Shown piece after piece: positions 34,486-43,329 of a stretch of DNA of 64,000 nt. Every line of letters begins with the position of its first letter. Position 1 is the first letter of the stretch. The position numbers and the translations under genes are program-made. The stretch spans positions 248,001-312,000 of the forward strand of contig NZ_AUBG01000006.1 of the NCBI RefSeq assembly GCF_000429125.1, in the 5' to 3' direction. The notes beneath the pieces are model-generated. The model was given only the letters and a program-made list of their open reading frames with translations. It did not search any database and was not told where the DNA came from. This DNA is from Aequorivita capsosiphonis DSM 23843. GTDB taxonomy: Bacteria; Bacteroidota; Bacteroidia; Flavobacteriales; Flavobacteriaceae.

Positions 34486-34813
34486 GGTATTTCTTTTTTA
34501 AGGTTTCCGCTTTCTTGATTTCCTTTTTTGGAGTTTTTTGGGTCTTTTTCTGGAATCCGTTCATTAGGATTATAACATTGCCTTTGTCGAAGAAGGAGAA
34601 TACCCTGTAAATATTGTTACCTGTTTTTACGCGTATTTCCCAAAGTCCGTCCGTTCCTGTTAAATGGTCGAAGTATTGTTTGGGAACTATTTTCGTTCGC
34701 TCGATAAGTGAAATTGTCCAATCGAACTTGTCCTGTACTTTCGGGTCAAGCTTATTATAAAAATCCCAAAAGTGATTTTCGAACAGGATTATCTCTCTTT
34801 CAAATTCGGCCAA
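34472..34813 (-). CDS. higB: RelE/HigB-type toxin
   Basis: The 113-residue protein has the RelE/HigB fold pattern: DWTISLIERTKIVPKQYFDH, then LTGTDGLWEIRVKTGNNIYR, VFSFFDKGNVIILMNGFQKK, and the closing QKTPKKEIKKAETLKKKYHA. Such toxins cut mRNA on the ribosome. A TTG at 34813 is the likely start; an in-frame stop lies just upstream and the nearby ATG is in another frame. It is paired with the HTH antitoxin. Confidence 0.88.
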   Translation of the reverse strand: MAEFEREIILFENHFWDFYNKLDPKVQDKFDWTISLIERTKIVPKQYFDHLTGTDGLWEIRVKTGNNIYRVFSFFDKGNVIILMNGFQKKTQKTPKKEIKKAETLKKKYHANK

Positions 34814-34987
34814 TTCATTTTATTTTTTTTTGACTCAAACACAAAGTTACCTGAAAAGGCAACATTTTCCAAATCGAGTTGTGGTTTTATGGTGAAGACT
34901 TATCTATTTTGAATTAATGACAACTTGTGAATACAAAACATTTCAGTGTTGTATGTCTCCAAGTATCAGATGAATAAAATAAACTCA

Positions 34988-35057
34988 CTAAATATAACAA
35001 TAATTCCCCAACACATTTTTCGAAATCACGTAAAGGTGACGTTTTTCTTATAAATAG
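34988..35057. repeat. Right copy of the imperfect direct repeat flanking the HigBA-like pair
   Basis: The segment starts AAATATAACAATAATTCCCC and contains ATCACGTAAAGG and TTCTTATAAATAG. It matches 33751-33825 in the same orientation. Apart from this copy and the palindrome at 35142, the 34814-35253 gap holds nothing I can identify. Confidence 0.6.
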
Positions 35058-35141
35058 TTCCCGAAGAACATTTCCTCAAAAATCAAGATCAAATATTCAC
35101 CCCAACAATTCCAAACCTCCCAAAGGTTTTTTATCTTAGCC

Positions 35142-35160
35142 TCCCGATAACTATCGGGAT
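35142..35160. repeat. TCCCGATAACTATCGGGA palindrome
   Basis: An intergenic copy of the same palindrome family as at 30038 and 47671. It is about 95 bases before the S9 peptidase start. Confidence 0.85.
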
Positions 35161-35253
35161 GCAGCAGTAATCCTATTTTTAGTCTTCCTTGCCGCATTTT
35201 TTAAACACTAGATTTTGAACATGCTATCTTTTCGATCCAAAAAAACCATTCTG

Positions 35254-37389
35254 ATGAAATACTATATCGCTTCCCTATTTTTCTTTTTGTGCTTTTTAAA
35301 CATTCAGGCACAAGAAAAGGAACTCACCCTCAAAGACGCGGTATTGGAGCAATACGGCAAATTTTATCCAGAGCACGTTACCGGATTTCAATGGATTCCG
35401 AGAACGAATTCCTATGTTTATCTTAAAGGTGATACCCTTAAAAGATCCAATGTTAAAAGTAAAAGAATGGAGGAGCAGCTTACAATTGCTGATGCCAACC
35501 AAAACTTAGGAACCGCCTTAAAGCGTTTTTCTGGCCTTACTTGGAAAAACAAGGATGCTTTTTATCTGTCGGGAGACAACTCCTATTATCTATACAATTT
35601 CAATACGAAGAAAGGAGAATTCGTTTTAAAAGTTGATGAGGCAGCAGAAAATGAAAGCTTACAAGTTGAAACTGGAAACGTAGCATACACCATAAAGAAC
35701 AACTTATATATTCAAACAAAAGATGGTGAAACTGTTGCGGTTACCGACAACACAGATTTAAACATCGTTTCTGGTCAGGCAATTGCACGAAGTGAATTTG
35801 GAATAACCCAAGGTATCTTCTGGTCGCCTAAAGGGAATCTGCTCGCCTTTTATCAAAAAGATGAAACTTATGTGGCAGATTATCCGTTGTTAAATATTAT
35901 TCCAACTCCAGGGGAATTAATGTCCATAAAATACCCAATGGCTGGACAGAAAAGTGAGCGGCCGAAAGTTGGAATTTACAATCTGGCAACAAAGCAAACG
36001 GTTTTTATAAGCCCCACAGGAAATGTGGAAGATTATTTAACCAACCTATCTTGGACTCCAGATGAAAAAAATGTGGTTATCGCAGAATTAAACCGCGATC
36101 AAAATCATATAAAATTGCAACTTTTTGATGCTAACACAGGAAAACTTGTAAAAACGATGCTAGAGGAGAAAGATCCAAAATGGGCAGAGCCGCAACATCC
36201 GGCCTATTTCTATTCAGATTCTTCGGAAGACTTTATTTGGATGAGTGAAAAGGATGGGTTTATGAACCTTTACCTTGTCAACACCAAGAAAGGTGTGGTA
36301 AAACAACTGACCAAAAATAAGTGGGTAGCCAAGGAAATTGTAGGGAATAATGATAAAGGAACAGAAGTGTATTTTACCGGTACTGGGGATTCTCCTTTGG
36401 ACACCAAATTGTATTCGGTAAATATTTCAAACGGAAAACAAAGAGAATTAACACCTGTAAGCGGAGTGCATAATGCGAGCGTTTCTTCCGATGGAAAATA
36501 TATATTCGATCAATATTCAAATCATGATACGCCCGGAGTTGCCCAGATTTTGGATACTAAAGGAAAGTCGGTACACAACTTTGTAAAAGCCGAAAACCCA
36601 ATGGCCGATTATATAATGGGAGAAACTACCATTGGGAAATTAAAGTCGCACGATGGTTTTGATCTTTATACGCGCCTTATAAAACCTTCTAATTTTGATC
36701 CTTCCAAAAAATATCCAGTTTTGGTTTATGTTTACGGAGGCCCAAAGGCACAGTTGATCACAAACAAATGGTACGATGGCGCCTCATTATGGATGAATTG
36801 GATGGCGGAACAGGGTTATCTCGTGTTTACCATAGACAACCGAGGTTCAGCAAACAGAGGCCGTGCTTTTGAGACGGGCATCTTCAGACAACTAGGAACT
36901 GAGGAATTAAAAGATCAGTTGGTTGGGGTAGATTATTTAAAATCGCTTCCGTATGTAGATTCAGATCGTCTTGCCATCCACGGTTGGAGTTTTGGAGGAT
37001 TTATGACGGTTTCAATGATGCTTCGCAATCCTGGAGTTTTCACGACTGGCGTTGCTGGAGGTCCCGTAACCGACTGGAAATATTATGAAGCAATGTACGG
37101 CGAACGCTATATGGATACGCCAGAGCAAAACCCTAAAGGCTATGAAAAGGCCAGTTTGCTAGACAAAACGCAGAATCTAACTGGAAAACTATTAACCATC
37201 CACGGTTCCATAGATCCAGTGGTGGTTATGCAGCACAATCTATCATTGATAAAGTCTTTTGTCGATAACGAAAAGCAAATGGATTTCTTTATTTATCCAA
37301 TGCATGAGCACAACGTCCGCGGAAAGGATCGGGTACATTTAATGACGAAAGTTTTGGATTATGTGATTGAGAATAATAAGAAGAATTAA
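35254..37389 (+). CDS. Secreted dipeptidyl-peptidase IV-like serine peptidase (S9)
   Basis: The protein is about 711 residues from ATG 35254 (MKYYIASLFFFLCFLNIQAQ, a signal peptide); an ATG at 35221 is possible but adds residues before the signal. The N-terminal two thirds form the DPP IV beta-propeller (QGIFWSPKGNLLAFYQKDET, IYNLATKQTVFISPTGN). The catalytic domain has the nucleophile in GWSFGGFM, then Asp in HGSIDPVV and His in PMHEHNV. The enzyme releases dipeptides from the N-terminus, often after proline. It stands alone, followed by a repeat-rich gap. Confidence 0.94.
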   Translation: MKYYIASLFFFLCFLNIQAQEKELTLKDAVLEQYGKFYPEHVTGFQWIPRTNSYVYLKGDTLKRSNVKSKRMEEQLTIADANQNLGTALKRFSGLTWKNKDAFYLSGDNSYYLYNFNTKKGEFVLKVDEAAENESLQVETGNVAYTIKNNLYIQTKDGETVAVTDNTDLNIVSGQAIARSEFGITQGIFWSPKGNLLAFYQKDETYVADYPLLNIIPTPGELMSIKYPMAGQKSERPKVGIYNLATKQTVFISPTGNVEDYLTNLSWTPDEKNVVIAELNRDQNHIKLQLFDANTGKLVKTMLEEKDPKWAEPQHPAYFYSDSSEDFIWMSEKDGFMNLYLVNTKKGVVKQLTKNKWVAKEIVGNNDKGTEVYFTGTGDSPLDTKLYSVNISNGKQRELTPVSGVHNASVSSDGKYIFDQYSNHDTPGVAQILDTKGKSVHNFVKAENPMADYIMGETTIGKLKSHDGFDLYTRLIKPSNFDPSKKYPVLVYVYGGPKAQLITNKWYDGASLWMNWMAEQGYLVFTIDNRGSANRGRAFETGIFRQLGTEELKDQLVGVDYLKSLPYVDSDRLAIHGWSFGGFMTVSMMLRNPGVFTTGVAGGPVTDWKYYEAMYGERYMDTPEQNPKGYEKASLLDKTQNLTGKLLTIHGSIDPVVVMQHNLSLIKSFVDNEKQMDFFIYPMHEHNVRGKDRVHLMTKVLDYVIENNKKN

Positions 37390-37413
37390 GAGGGTAGATG
37401 GGAGCGGTGAGAG

Positions 37414-37842
37414 GTTTAGACTTGAGATTTAAGACTTTAGACTGAGATAATGAGCGATAGCCGTAACCCACTGCATACTGCCACTGCCAACTGAATACTG
37501 TTGCTTTTATGTTCACCGCGGAGTCGCAGAACATAGTTAGATGTGAGATTTTAGACTAGACTTGTGATAGTGAGCAAAAGCCATAACCCACTACATACTA
37601 AAAACTGACCACTGCTACTGCTTACTTACGATTAAAGTATTTTTTGATGTTTTAATCTTTCTTCTCTGTGTGTAGAAAATTCAGTTATTCCCTTTAGGGT
37701 CGGGGTAAAAATAATTGAATTTTCGACTTGAGATTTTAGACGTAAGATAATGTGCGATAGCCGTAATCCACTGTATACTGCCACTGCAAACTAAAAATTG
37801 CCCATCCAAACTGACTACTGATCACTGATCACTGACCACTGA
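37414..37842. repeat. Three imperfect copies of a composite repeat, heptamer-based
   Basis: Copies start near 37414, 37541 and 37725. Each contains TTGAGAT/TTTAGAC heptamers, then a version of GATAnTGnGCnAnAGCCnTA, then an ACTG-rich tail (CACTGCATACTGCCACTGCC in copy 1). The first copy begins with the words TTTAGAC TTGAGAT TTAAGAC TTTAGAC. The last copy ends with ACTGATC ACTGATC ACTGACC ACTGAAT and abuts the NhaA stop codon. The 454-base gap holds no gene. Confidence 0.85.
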
Positions 37843-37843
37843 A

Positions 37844-39166
37844 TCAACCTCTCTCCGAGTGATCAAACTTTCCTTTTACAGTATTAAATCGAAGTATACT
37901 AAACCCAATTATTGCTGAAATAAAGGAGCCGATTAGAATTCCGATCTTGGCGGAATCTATGTATTCGGGATGGGTGTTAAAGGCTAAGCTAGCGATAAAG
38001 ATGGCCATGGTAAATCCGATTCCAGCCAAGAAAGAAACGCCAATTATCTGTTTATTGGTAATATCTTTTGGCACCTCGATAATCTTAAGTTTTCTGGCCA
38101 AAAAGATGATTCCTGTAATTCCGATACTTTTCCCTAATATCAAGCAAATGACGATATTTATAACTAATGCGGATTCTAATCCGCCATCACTATTTAGTGC
38201 CACTCCGGCATTAGCAAGCGCAAAAATGGGGATTACCACAAATGCCACCCAGTTATGAAGTTTGTGTTCCAATGCTTGTATCGGTGATCGGTATTTATCA
38301 GACCAGTCTTCTAAATCGTCTATGAGCTCCAGTTGTCCACCCGAAAGCACAGGTCTTTGAAGTATGGTGCTATGTTTTATCGCTGCTACAATACTCTCCA
38401 GTTGATCGGTAAATTCGTGGGTACTTATCTTTTGTCTTACAGGTACGGCGAATGCCATTAAAATTCCCGCTAAAGTTGGATGTAAACCAGCTTTTAGGAA
38501 GAGTAGCCAAATAACAAACCCGGCAATCATTGTTAAAATTTCAAAATAAATTCCTTTATAGCTTAAGAAATAAATAAATGCTAAAATCCCTAAGGCCCAG
38601 GCTAAGAGAACAAGGTTAAGGCTACCGCTATAAAAAATTGCGATTACCAAAACAGCTCCCAAATCGTCAACGATGGCAAAAGCGGTTAGAAATATTTTTA
38701 AACTCAGCGGCACGCGATTCCCTAATACTTTTAAGATGGCTAGCGAAAACGCGATATCGGTTGCCATCGGTATTCCCCAACCCTTGAGGGTTTCAGGGTT
38801 TTCGTTAAGCATGACAAACATCAATACTGGAAGAGCAATCCCGCCCAATGCTCCAAATAGTGGGAACATGAGTTTTTTGGTGGAATTGAGTTCCCCAATT
38901 AAGAATTCACGTTTTATTTCTAGTCCGATGAGAAAAAAGAAAATCGCCATCAACCCATCATTCACCCAAAGAATTAGTGGTTTTTTAAGTTCGAAGCTAT
39001 CGGTAATAATACCGAGTTCAAAATCCCAAAAGGATTGATAACTATCTGCAAAGGCTGAATTTGCCCATACCAAAGCGATAATTGTTGTTGCCAATAGAAG
39101 AATTCCACTGGAACTTTGAAGATTGACGAATTTTTGAAAAGGAGAGAGTATTTTTTCTTTGATCAT
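37844..39166 (-). CDS. nhaA: Na+/H+ antiporter NhaA
   Basis: The protein is 440 residues from ATG 39166. It has about 12 membrane helices, with the NhaA ion-binding pair in FAIVDDLGAVLVIAIFYSG and the motif IFFFLIGLEIKREFLIGELN. It exchanges sodium for protons to keep cytoplasmic pH and sodium tolerable. An insert of about 45 residues between helices (QKISTHEFTDQLESIVAAIK, ELIDDLEDWSDKYRSPIQAL) is characteristic of longer bacterial versions. The stop codon abuts an ACTG-type repeat, as in the M28 gene. Confidence 0.95.
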   Translation of the reverse strand: MIKEKILSPFQKFVNLQSSSGILLLATTIIALVWANSAFADSYQSFWDFELGIITDSFELKKPLILWVNDGLMAIFFFLIGLEIKREFLIGELNSTKKLMFPLFGALGGIALPVLMFVMLNENPETLKGWGIPMATDIAFSLAILKVLGNRVPLSLKIFLTAFAIVDDLGAVLVIAIFYSGSLNLVLLAWALGILAFIYFLSYKGIYFEILTMIAGFVIWLLFLKAGLHPTLAGILMAFAVPVRQKISTHEFTDQLESIVAAIKHSTILQRPVLSGGQLELIDDLEDWSDKYRSPIQALEHKLHNWVAFVVIPIFALANAGVALNSDGGLESALVINIVICLILGKSIGITGIIFLARKLKIIEVPKDITNKQIIGVSFLAGIGFTMAIFIASLAFNTHPEYIDSAKIGILIGSFISAIIGFSILRFNTVKGKFDHSERG

Positions 39167-39349
39167 ATACTTTTGGTCGGCCTGCAATATACCGAAAACA
39201 GAGCAAATAGCTTATGATGGGGTATGTATAGCTAGTTGATTTATGAAAATTTTATGAATTTCTGGTTTTAAAAGTCGGTGGACTGTAGACGATAGTCGGT
39301 AAAGGAGATGTGATAAAAAAACTCAGAGTAATAGAAGTTGAAAATGAAC

Positions 39350-39425
39350 ACTGCTACTGCATACTGCCACAGCTCATTGAATACTGAGCACTGAACTGCA
39401 TACTGCCACTGTGAACTGAATACTG
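39350..39425. repeat. ACTG-type 6/7-base period run
   Basis: Multiple ACTG cores spaced 5-7 bases apart, including CTGCATACTGCCACTG and GAACTGAATACTG. This is the same word set as at 4734, 37465 and 37775. The surrounding 39167-39555 gap otherwise holds only the ffh promoter. Confidence 0.85.
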
Positions 39426-39443
39426 AAAAACGAACACTTTTTT

Positions 39444-39473
39444 TTGATACTCCCTTTCAGAGTGTTATCTTTG
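39444..39473 (+). promoter_or_regulatory. Promoter of ffh
   Basis: TTG at 39444-39446 and TATCTTTG at 39466-39473 are separated by 19 bases, matching the Bacteroidota primary sigma factor consensus. The leader to the ffh start is about 75 bases. Confidence 0.8.
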
Positions 39474-39555
39474 CAACCTTGAACTCTGAAGCCTTGCATT
39501 CTCGCCTTAGCGCAATTGCTTGAAGAAGGAGTTAACCTATTAAGAAAGTAAGAAT

Positions 39556-40884
39556 ATGTTCGATAATTTAAGTGATAAGCTGGATAAAGCGATGCACGTG
39601 CTGAAAGGTCACGGTAGCATAACAGAAGTAAACGTTGCAGAAACTTTAAAGGAAGTGCGTCGTGCTCTTTTGGATGCTGATGTCAACTTTAAAACCGCCA
39701 AGGAATTTACCAATACAGTAAAGGAAAAAGCCTTGGGTCAAAACGTACTTACTACGCTACAGCCTGGGCAATTAATGGTGAAGTTGGTAAAAGACGAACT
39801 TACCGAATTAATGGGTGGGGAAACTGCTGGAATCGATTTAAGCGGTGCGCCAACGGTTATTTTAATGTCTGGTCTGCAAGGTAGTGGTAAAACTACTTTT
39901 TCTGGAAAACTTGCCAATTACTTAAAAACGAAAAAGACTAAAAAACCACTTTTGGTTGCCTGTGATATTTACAGGCCCGCTGCAATAAATCAGTTGCACG
40001 TTGTTGGAGACCAAATTGGGGTTGAGGTTTATAGCGAACCTGAAAATAAAAACCCAGTGCTAATTGCACAAAACGCAATTGCACACGCCAAGAAAAATGG
40101 CTTTAATGTGGTAATTGTGGATACGGCAGGTCGTCTTGCTATTGATGAGGCGATGATGGCGGAAATTGCAAACGTGCACAAAGCCATCCAGCCCCATGAA
40201 ACCCTTTTTGTGGTTGATGCAATGACTGGGCAAGATGCTGTAAACACTGCAAAAACCTTTAATGAAAGACTAAACTTTGATGGAGTCGTACTTACCAAAT
40301 TAGACGGTGATACTCGCGGTGGTGCTGCTATTTCTATTAAAAGTGTAGTAGATAAGCCTATCAAATTTATCGGTACCGGTGAAAAAATGGATGCGATAGA
40401 CGTGTTCCATCCAGCGCGTATGGCCGATCGAATTTTGGGGATGGGAGATGTTGTTTCTTTGGTTGAAAGAGCTCAGGAACAATTTGATGAAGATGAAGCC
40501 AGAAAGATTCAGAAGAAAATTGCAAAAAACCAATTCGGTTTTGACGATTTCCTTAACCAAATACAACAGGTTAAGAAAATGGGAAGTATGAAAGATTTGG
40601 TGGGAATGATTCCCGGAGCCGGAAAAGCCTTGAAAGATGTAGATATTGACGATGATGCTTTTAAAGGAATTGAAGCTATAATCCATTCCATGACCCCAAC
40701 GGAAAGAACCCAACCCGCATTAATAAACGGAAGTCGCAAAAAACGTATCGCAGCTGGAAGTGGAACGAGCGTTCAACAAGTAAATCAACTTCTAAAACAA
40801 TTCGACCAAATGAGCAAGATGATGAAAATGATGCAAGGTGGCGGCGGCAGAAAAATGATGCAGGCGATGGGGAATATGAAGTAA
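39556..40884 (+). CDS. ffh: Signal recognition particle protein Ffh
   Basis: The 442-residue GTPase has the helical N domain (1-90), then the G domain with SGLQGSGKTTFSGKLANYLK, DIYRPAAINQL, VDTAGRLAID and TKLDGDTRGGA. The C-terminal M domain is Met-rich (SKMMKMMQGGGGRKMMQAMG) and binds signal sequences and 4.5S RNA. It delivers nascent membrane proteins to the Sec machinery. Length is typical. It is followed by repeats and a four-helix-bundle gene before folD. Confidence 0.97.
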   Translation: MFDNLSDKLDKAMHVLKGHGSITEVNVAETLKEVRRALLDADVNFKTAKEFTNTVKEKALGQNVLTTLQPGQLMVKLVKDELTELMGGETAGIDLSGAPTVILMSGLQGSGKTTFSGKLANYLKTKKTKKPLLVACDIYRPAAINQLHVVGDQIGVEVYSEPENKNPVLIAQNAIAHAKKNGFNVVIVDTAGRLAIDEAMMAEIANVHKAIQPHETLFVVDAMTGQDAVNTAKTFNERLNFDGVVLTKLDGDTRGGAAISIKSVVDKPIKFIGTGEKMDAIDVFHPARMADRILGMGDVVSLVERAQEQFDEDEARKIQKKIAKNQFGFDDFLNQIQQVKKMGSMKDLVGMIPGAGKALKDVDIDDDAFKGIEAIIHSMTPTERTQPALINGSRKKRIAAGSGTSVQQVNQLLKQFDQMSKMMKMMQGGGGRKMMQAMGNMK

Positions 40885-40892
40885 ATGAAGTA

Positions 40893-40985
40893 GCAGTTTT
40901 CAGTTGCAGTTAGCAGTAATTGAAATTGCGTTTCAGTTAGTTCATGAGGTATATGTAGTGGTAATTTTCAGTTGCAGTGAGCAAT
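40893..40985. repeat. CAGT-type run (inverse orientation of the ACTG words)
   Basis: CAGTTTTCAGTTGCAGTTAG and later TTTTCAGTTGCAGTGAGC repeat CAGT at 6-7 base spacing. It lies 5' of the four-helix-bundle gene; an opposite-orientation run (ACTGCCAACTGCAACTGCC) lies 3' of it. Confidence 0.8.
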
Positions 40986-41032
40986 GAGGGGCCTGACGAA
41001 GTAGCTAATCAGAGATTTAAATTTATATAAAT

Positions 41033-41395
41033 ATGAGTTTTAAAACTTTATTGGCATATCAAAAAGGATTCTCATTGGCAATGGAAATAATGGAAATATC
41101 CAAAACTTTTCCAAAAGAAGAAATATATTCTCTGACTGATCAAATCAGAAGATGTTCTCGTTCTGTTTGCGCTAACATAGCTGAAGCTTATCGAAAAAGA
41201 AAATATGAAAAGCATTTTGTCAGTAAATTGACTGATAGCGATGCTGAAAACTCCGAGACACAGGTATGGCTGCAATTCGCTAAAGCTTGTGGTTATATTT
41301 CATCGGATATTGAAACCGATTTCAACAAAAAGAGTGAAGAAATTGGGAAGCTTATAAACTATATGATTGATAACCCAGGCAAATTTGGGGTGTAA
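41033..41395 (+). CDS. Four-helix-bundle protein (S23/23S rRNA intervening-sequence family)
   Basis: The 120-residue protein has the S23 pattern: LLAYQKGFSLAMEIMEISKT, LTDQIRRCSRSVCANIAEAY, FVSKLTDSDAENSETQVWLQ, then a final helix with IGKLINYMIDNP. This family is found in 23S rRNA intervening sequences, in isolated loci, and as the accessory Avd protein of diversity-generating elements. Here there is no rRNA or reverse transcriptase. The gene sits alone between ffh and folD and is bracketed by opposite-orientation short repeats. Function unknown; nucleic acid binding is suspected for the family. Confidence 0.9.
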   Translation: MSFKTLLAYQKGFSLAMEIMEISKTFPKEEIYSLTDQIRRCSRSVCANIAEAYRKRKYEKHFVSKLTDSDAENSETQVWLQFAKACGYISSDIETDFNKKSEEIGKLINYMIDNPGKFGV

Positions 41396-41397
41396 AC

Positions 41398-41430
41398 TAC
41401 TGCCAACTGCAACTGCCACTGAATACTCCT
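41398..41430. repeat. ACTG-type run directly after the four-helix-bundle gene
   Basis: ACTGCCAACTGCAACTGCCA followed by CTGAATACTCC starts 3 bases after the stop codon and ends 6 bases before folD. It is the mirror of the CAGT run at 40893-40985. Confidence 0.85.
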
Positions 41431-41435
41431 AAATT

Positions 41436-42317
41436 ATGACAATCCTAGATGGAAAGAAAGTAAGTAACGATATTAAAAACGAAATCGCTGCCGAAGTTGA
41501 TAAAATGAAGGCTAATGGCGAAAAAGTACCGCATCTTGCTGCAATTATTGTAGGAAATGATGGTGCTAGTCTTACTTATGTGGGCAGCAAAGTGAGGGCG
41601 TGTGAACGTGTTGGTTTTGAATCAACACTAGTGAAAATGCCTGATACTACTAGTGAACTCGAGTTGTTGAAAAAGATTAAGGAGTTGAATGAGGACGACA
41701 ATATAGACGGATTTATTGTTCAACTTCCACTGCCTCCGCAGATTGATACGCAGAAAGTACTTCTTACTGTAGATCCTTCAAAAGATGTTGATGGGTTTCA
41801 TCCCGAAAACTTCGGAAAGATGGCTTTGGATATGAGTACCTTTATTCCTGCCACCCCATTCGGGATTTTAGAATTATTGCAACGTTACGAGGTTGATACC
41901 AAAGGAAAACATACCGTTGTTATTGGGAGAAGTCATATTGTTGGTAGACCGATGAGCATTTTAATGAGTAGAAAGGGATGGCCAGGAAATAGTACAGTAA
42001 CCTTAACTCATAGCAACACCAAAAACATTGCACAGATAACCACGCAGGCAGATATTATTATTTCGGCCTTGGGAGTTCCAAATTTTCTAAAAGCGGAAAT
42101 GATAAAAGATGATGCCGTGATTATCGATGTGGGAATTACAAGAGTTGATGACCCAAGCCGTCCAAAAGGCTATAAAATAACTGGAGATGTGGATTTTGAA
42201 AACGTCAGTAAAAAAGCATCGTTTATTACACCAGTACCCGGAGGAGTGGGGCCAATGACTATTGCGATGCTTCTTAAAAATACCTTATTGGCTAGAGAGC
42301 AACGAAGAGTTCATTAA
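41436..42317 (+). CDS. folD: Bifunctional methylenetetrahydrofolate dehydrogenase/cyclohydrolase FolD
   Basis: The 293-residue enzyme shows the signatures IIVGNDGASLTYVGSKVRAC (with the catalytic Lys in the YVGSK motif), GFIVQLPLPP and VIGRSHIVGRPMSILM. PVPGGVGPMTIAMLLKNT is near the C-terminus. It interconverts methylene- and formyl-tetrahydrofolate, linking one-carbon pools to purine and formyl-Met synthesis. It converges with the YkvA gene so tightly that the two stop codons share TTAA. Confidence 0.97.
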   Translation: MTILDGKKVSNDIKNEIAAEVDKMKANGEKVPHLAAIIVGNDGASLTYVGSKVRACERVGFESTLVKMPDTTSELELLKKIKELNEDDNIDGFIVQLPLPPQIDTQKVLLTVDPSKDVDGFHPENFGKMALDMSTFIPATPFGILELLQRYEVDTKGKHTVVIGRSHIVGRPMSILMSRKGWPGNSTVTLTHSNTKNIAQITTQADIIISALGVPNFLKAEMIKDDAVIIDVGITRVDDPSRPKGYKITGDVDFENVSKKASFITPVPGGVGPMTIAMLLKNTLLAREQRRVH

Positions 42318-42778
42318 ATATCTTTTCCTTCATTTATTTTCCAATCTAGATATTTGTGTAAATCTGTTTGGATCCACCCAATGCTGATTCCTAATATGGC
42401 AACATCATCGATATAACCAATTCCTGGGATAAAATCCGGGATAAGATCAAATGGATTTAAAACATAAAGTAAAGCAAGTGCCGCAGTTGCTATAGTAAAC
42501 CAAGGAACTTCTTTGTAAACCCGATTTTTTACATCTTTGAGCATTAAGATCATTATTTTTCCGAGTTCTGCATATTTTGCCAGTGTATTTTCACCACTGA
42601 ACTTTTTGTTTATGGCTTCTTCGTTATCCAAAACGACCTCAACATCTTCGTCTTTTATTTTGATAACTTCCTCTTCCATATAACTCTTGGTAGAGCGATC
42701 CATTGTGTGGTGATCCATAGCGCCATCATCGCGATTGCCTGGATTAAAATATCTTGATAAAATTCCTTTAAATGACAT
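42314..42778 (-). CDS. YkvA/DUF1232 family membrane protein
   Basis: The 154-residue protein has a charged N-terminal 70 residues. The DUF1232 core follows: VPWFTIATAALALLYVLNPF, then DLIPDFIPGIGYIDDVAILG. It has one or two membrane segments. Function unknown. Its stop overlaps the convergent folD stop. Confidence 0.88.
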   Translation of the reverse strand: MSFKGILSRYFNPGNRDDGAMDHHTMDRSTKSYMEEEVIKIKDEDVEVVLDNEEAINKKFSGENTLAKYAELGKIMILMLKDVKNRVYKEVPWFTIATAALALLYVLNPFDLIPDFIPGIGYIDDVAILGISIGWIQTDLHKYLDWKINEGKDI

Positions 42779-42830
42779 ATTTTTTATTTTAAAGATACAA
42801 TTTTAATAAAACCGAAGGTTTAAAATTATG

Positions 42831-43313
42831 TTATAATCTAAAAAGCAAAAATGCAACTGTAAAAATTATAAGCAGGAGGAACAACCAATAAGGCTTGATG
42901 TTCTCTGGATTTTTTCCGAAGAAAATTTTTGTTACCTTAAACATGAAGCTTCTGTTTTTCGCAATAAAGTTATAGGAGTAGTCGCAAAGAATAGTAAATG
43001 CTTTAAGTTGCGAATACCATAAATGCCAAGACAAAGAAGGGTTTTTGAAATACTGAAAAGTTCTAAAGGCAGAATCCGGGCCACTATAAACAGAGCCGTC
43101 GCTCTTAATGAGTCGAGAGGCTTTTTTAAACTCTTTTAACGGTATGTCCGCAAATTGCCCGGCAACTTCTTGAAATGTTTTATAAATGATGCGATCGCCG
43201 GTTTTGGATTTCCAGTTTATAATCCAATAGTTACAAAAGTCACATGCTCCATCCCAAACCATGATAGGTCTGTCTTTAGGCGGAAAAACGGTTTTATGGA
43301 TTTTCGAGAACAT
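42831..43313 (-). CDS. DCC-family thiol-disulfide oxidoreductase (DUF393)
   Basis: The 160-residue protein has the family motif VWDGACDFCNYWI, giving a Cys-x-x-Cys pair near residues 24-27. YSGPDSAFRTFQYF is the second conserved block. A C-terminal membrane helix (YWLLFLLLIIFTVAFLLF) follows. Members are predicted thiol-disulfide oxidoreductases without defined partners. The gene ends the operon that starts with the DUF7218-like gene at 45053. Confidence 0.88.
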   Translation of the reverse strand: MFSKIHKTVFPPKDRPIMVWDGACDFCNYWIINWKSKTGDRIIYKTFQEVAGQFADIPLKEFKKASRLIKSDGSVYSGPDSAFRTFQYFKNPSLSWHLWYSQLKAFTILCDYSYNFIAKNRSFMFKVTKIFFGKNPENIKPYWLFLLLIIFTVAFLLFRL

Positions 43314-43329
43314 TCATATTGCGTTACAA

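Noticed and set aside
41033-41395. Intervening sequence inside 23S rRNA
   Set aside because: The four-helix-bundle family suggests this, but the flanking genes are ffh and folD and no rRNA sequence is present.
42310-42320. Overlap of folD and YkvA stop codons in TTAA as a regulatory feature
   Set aside because: Convergent stops sharing TTAA arise easily by chance in AT-rich DNA.
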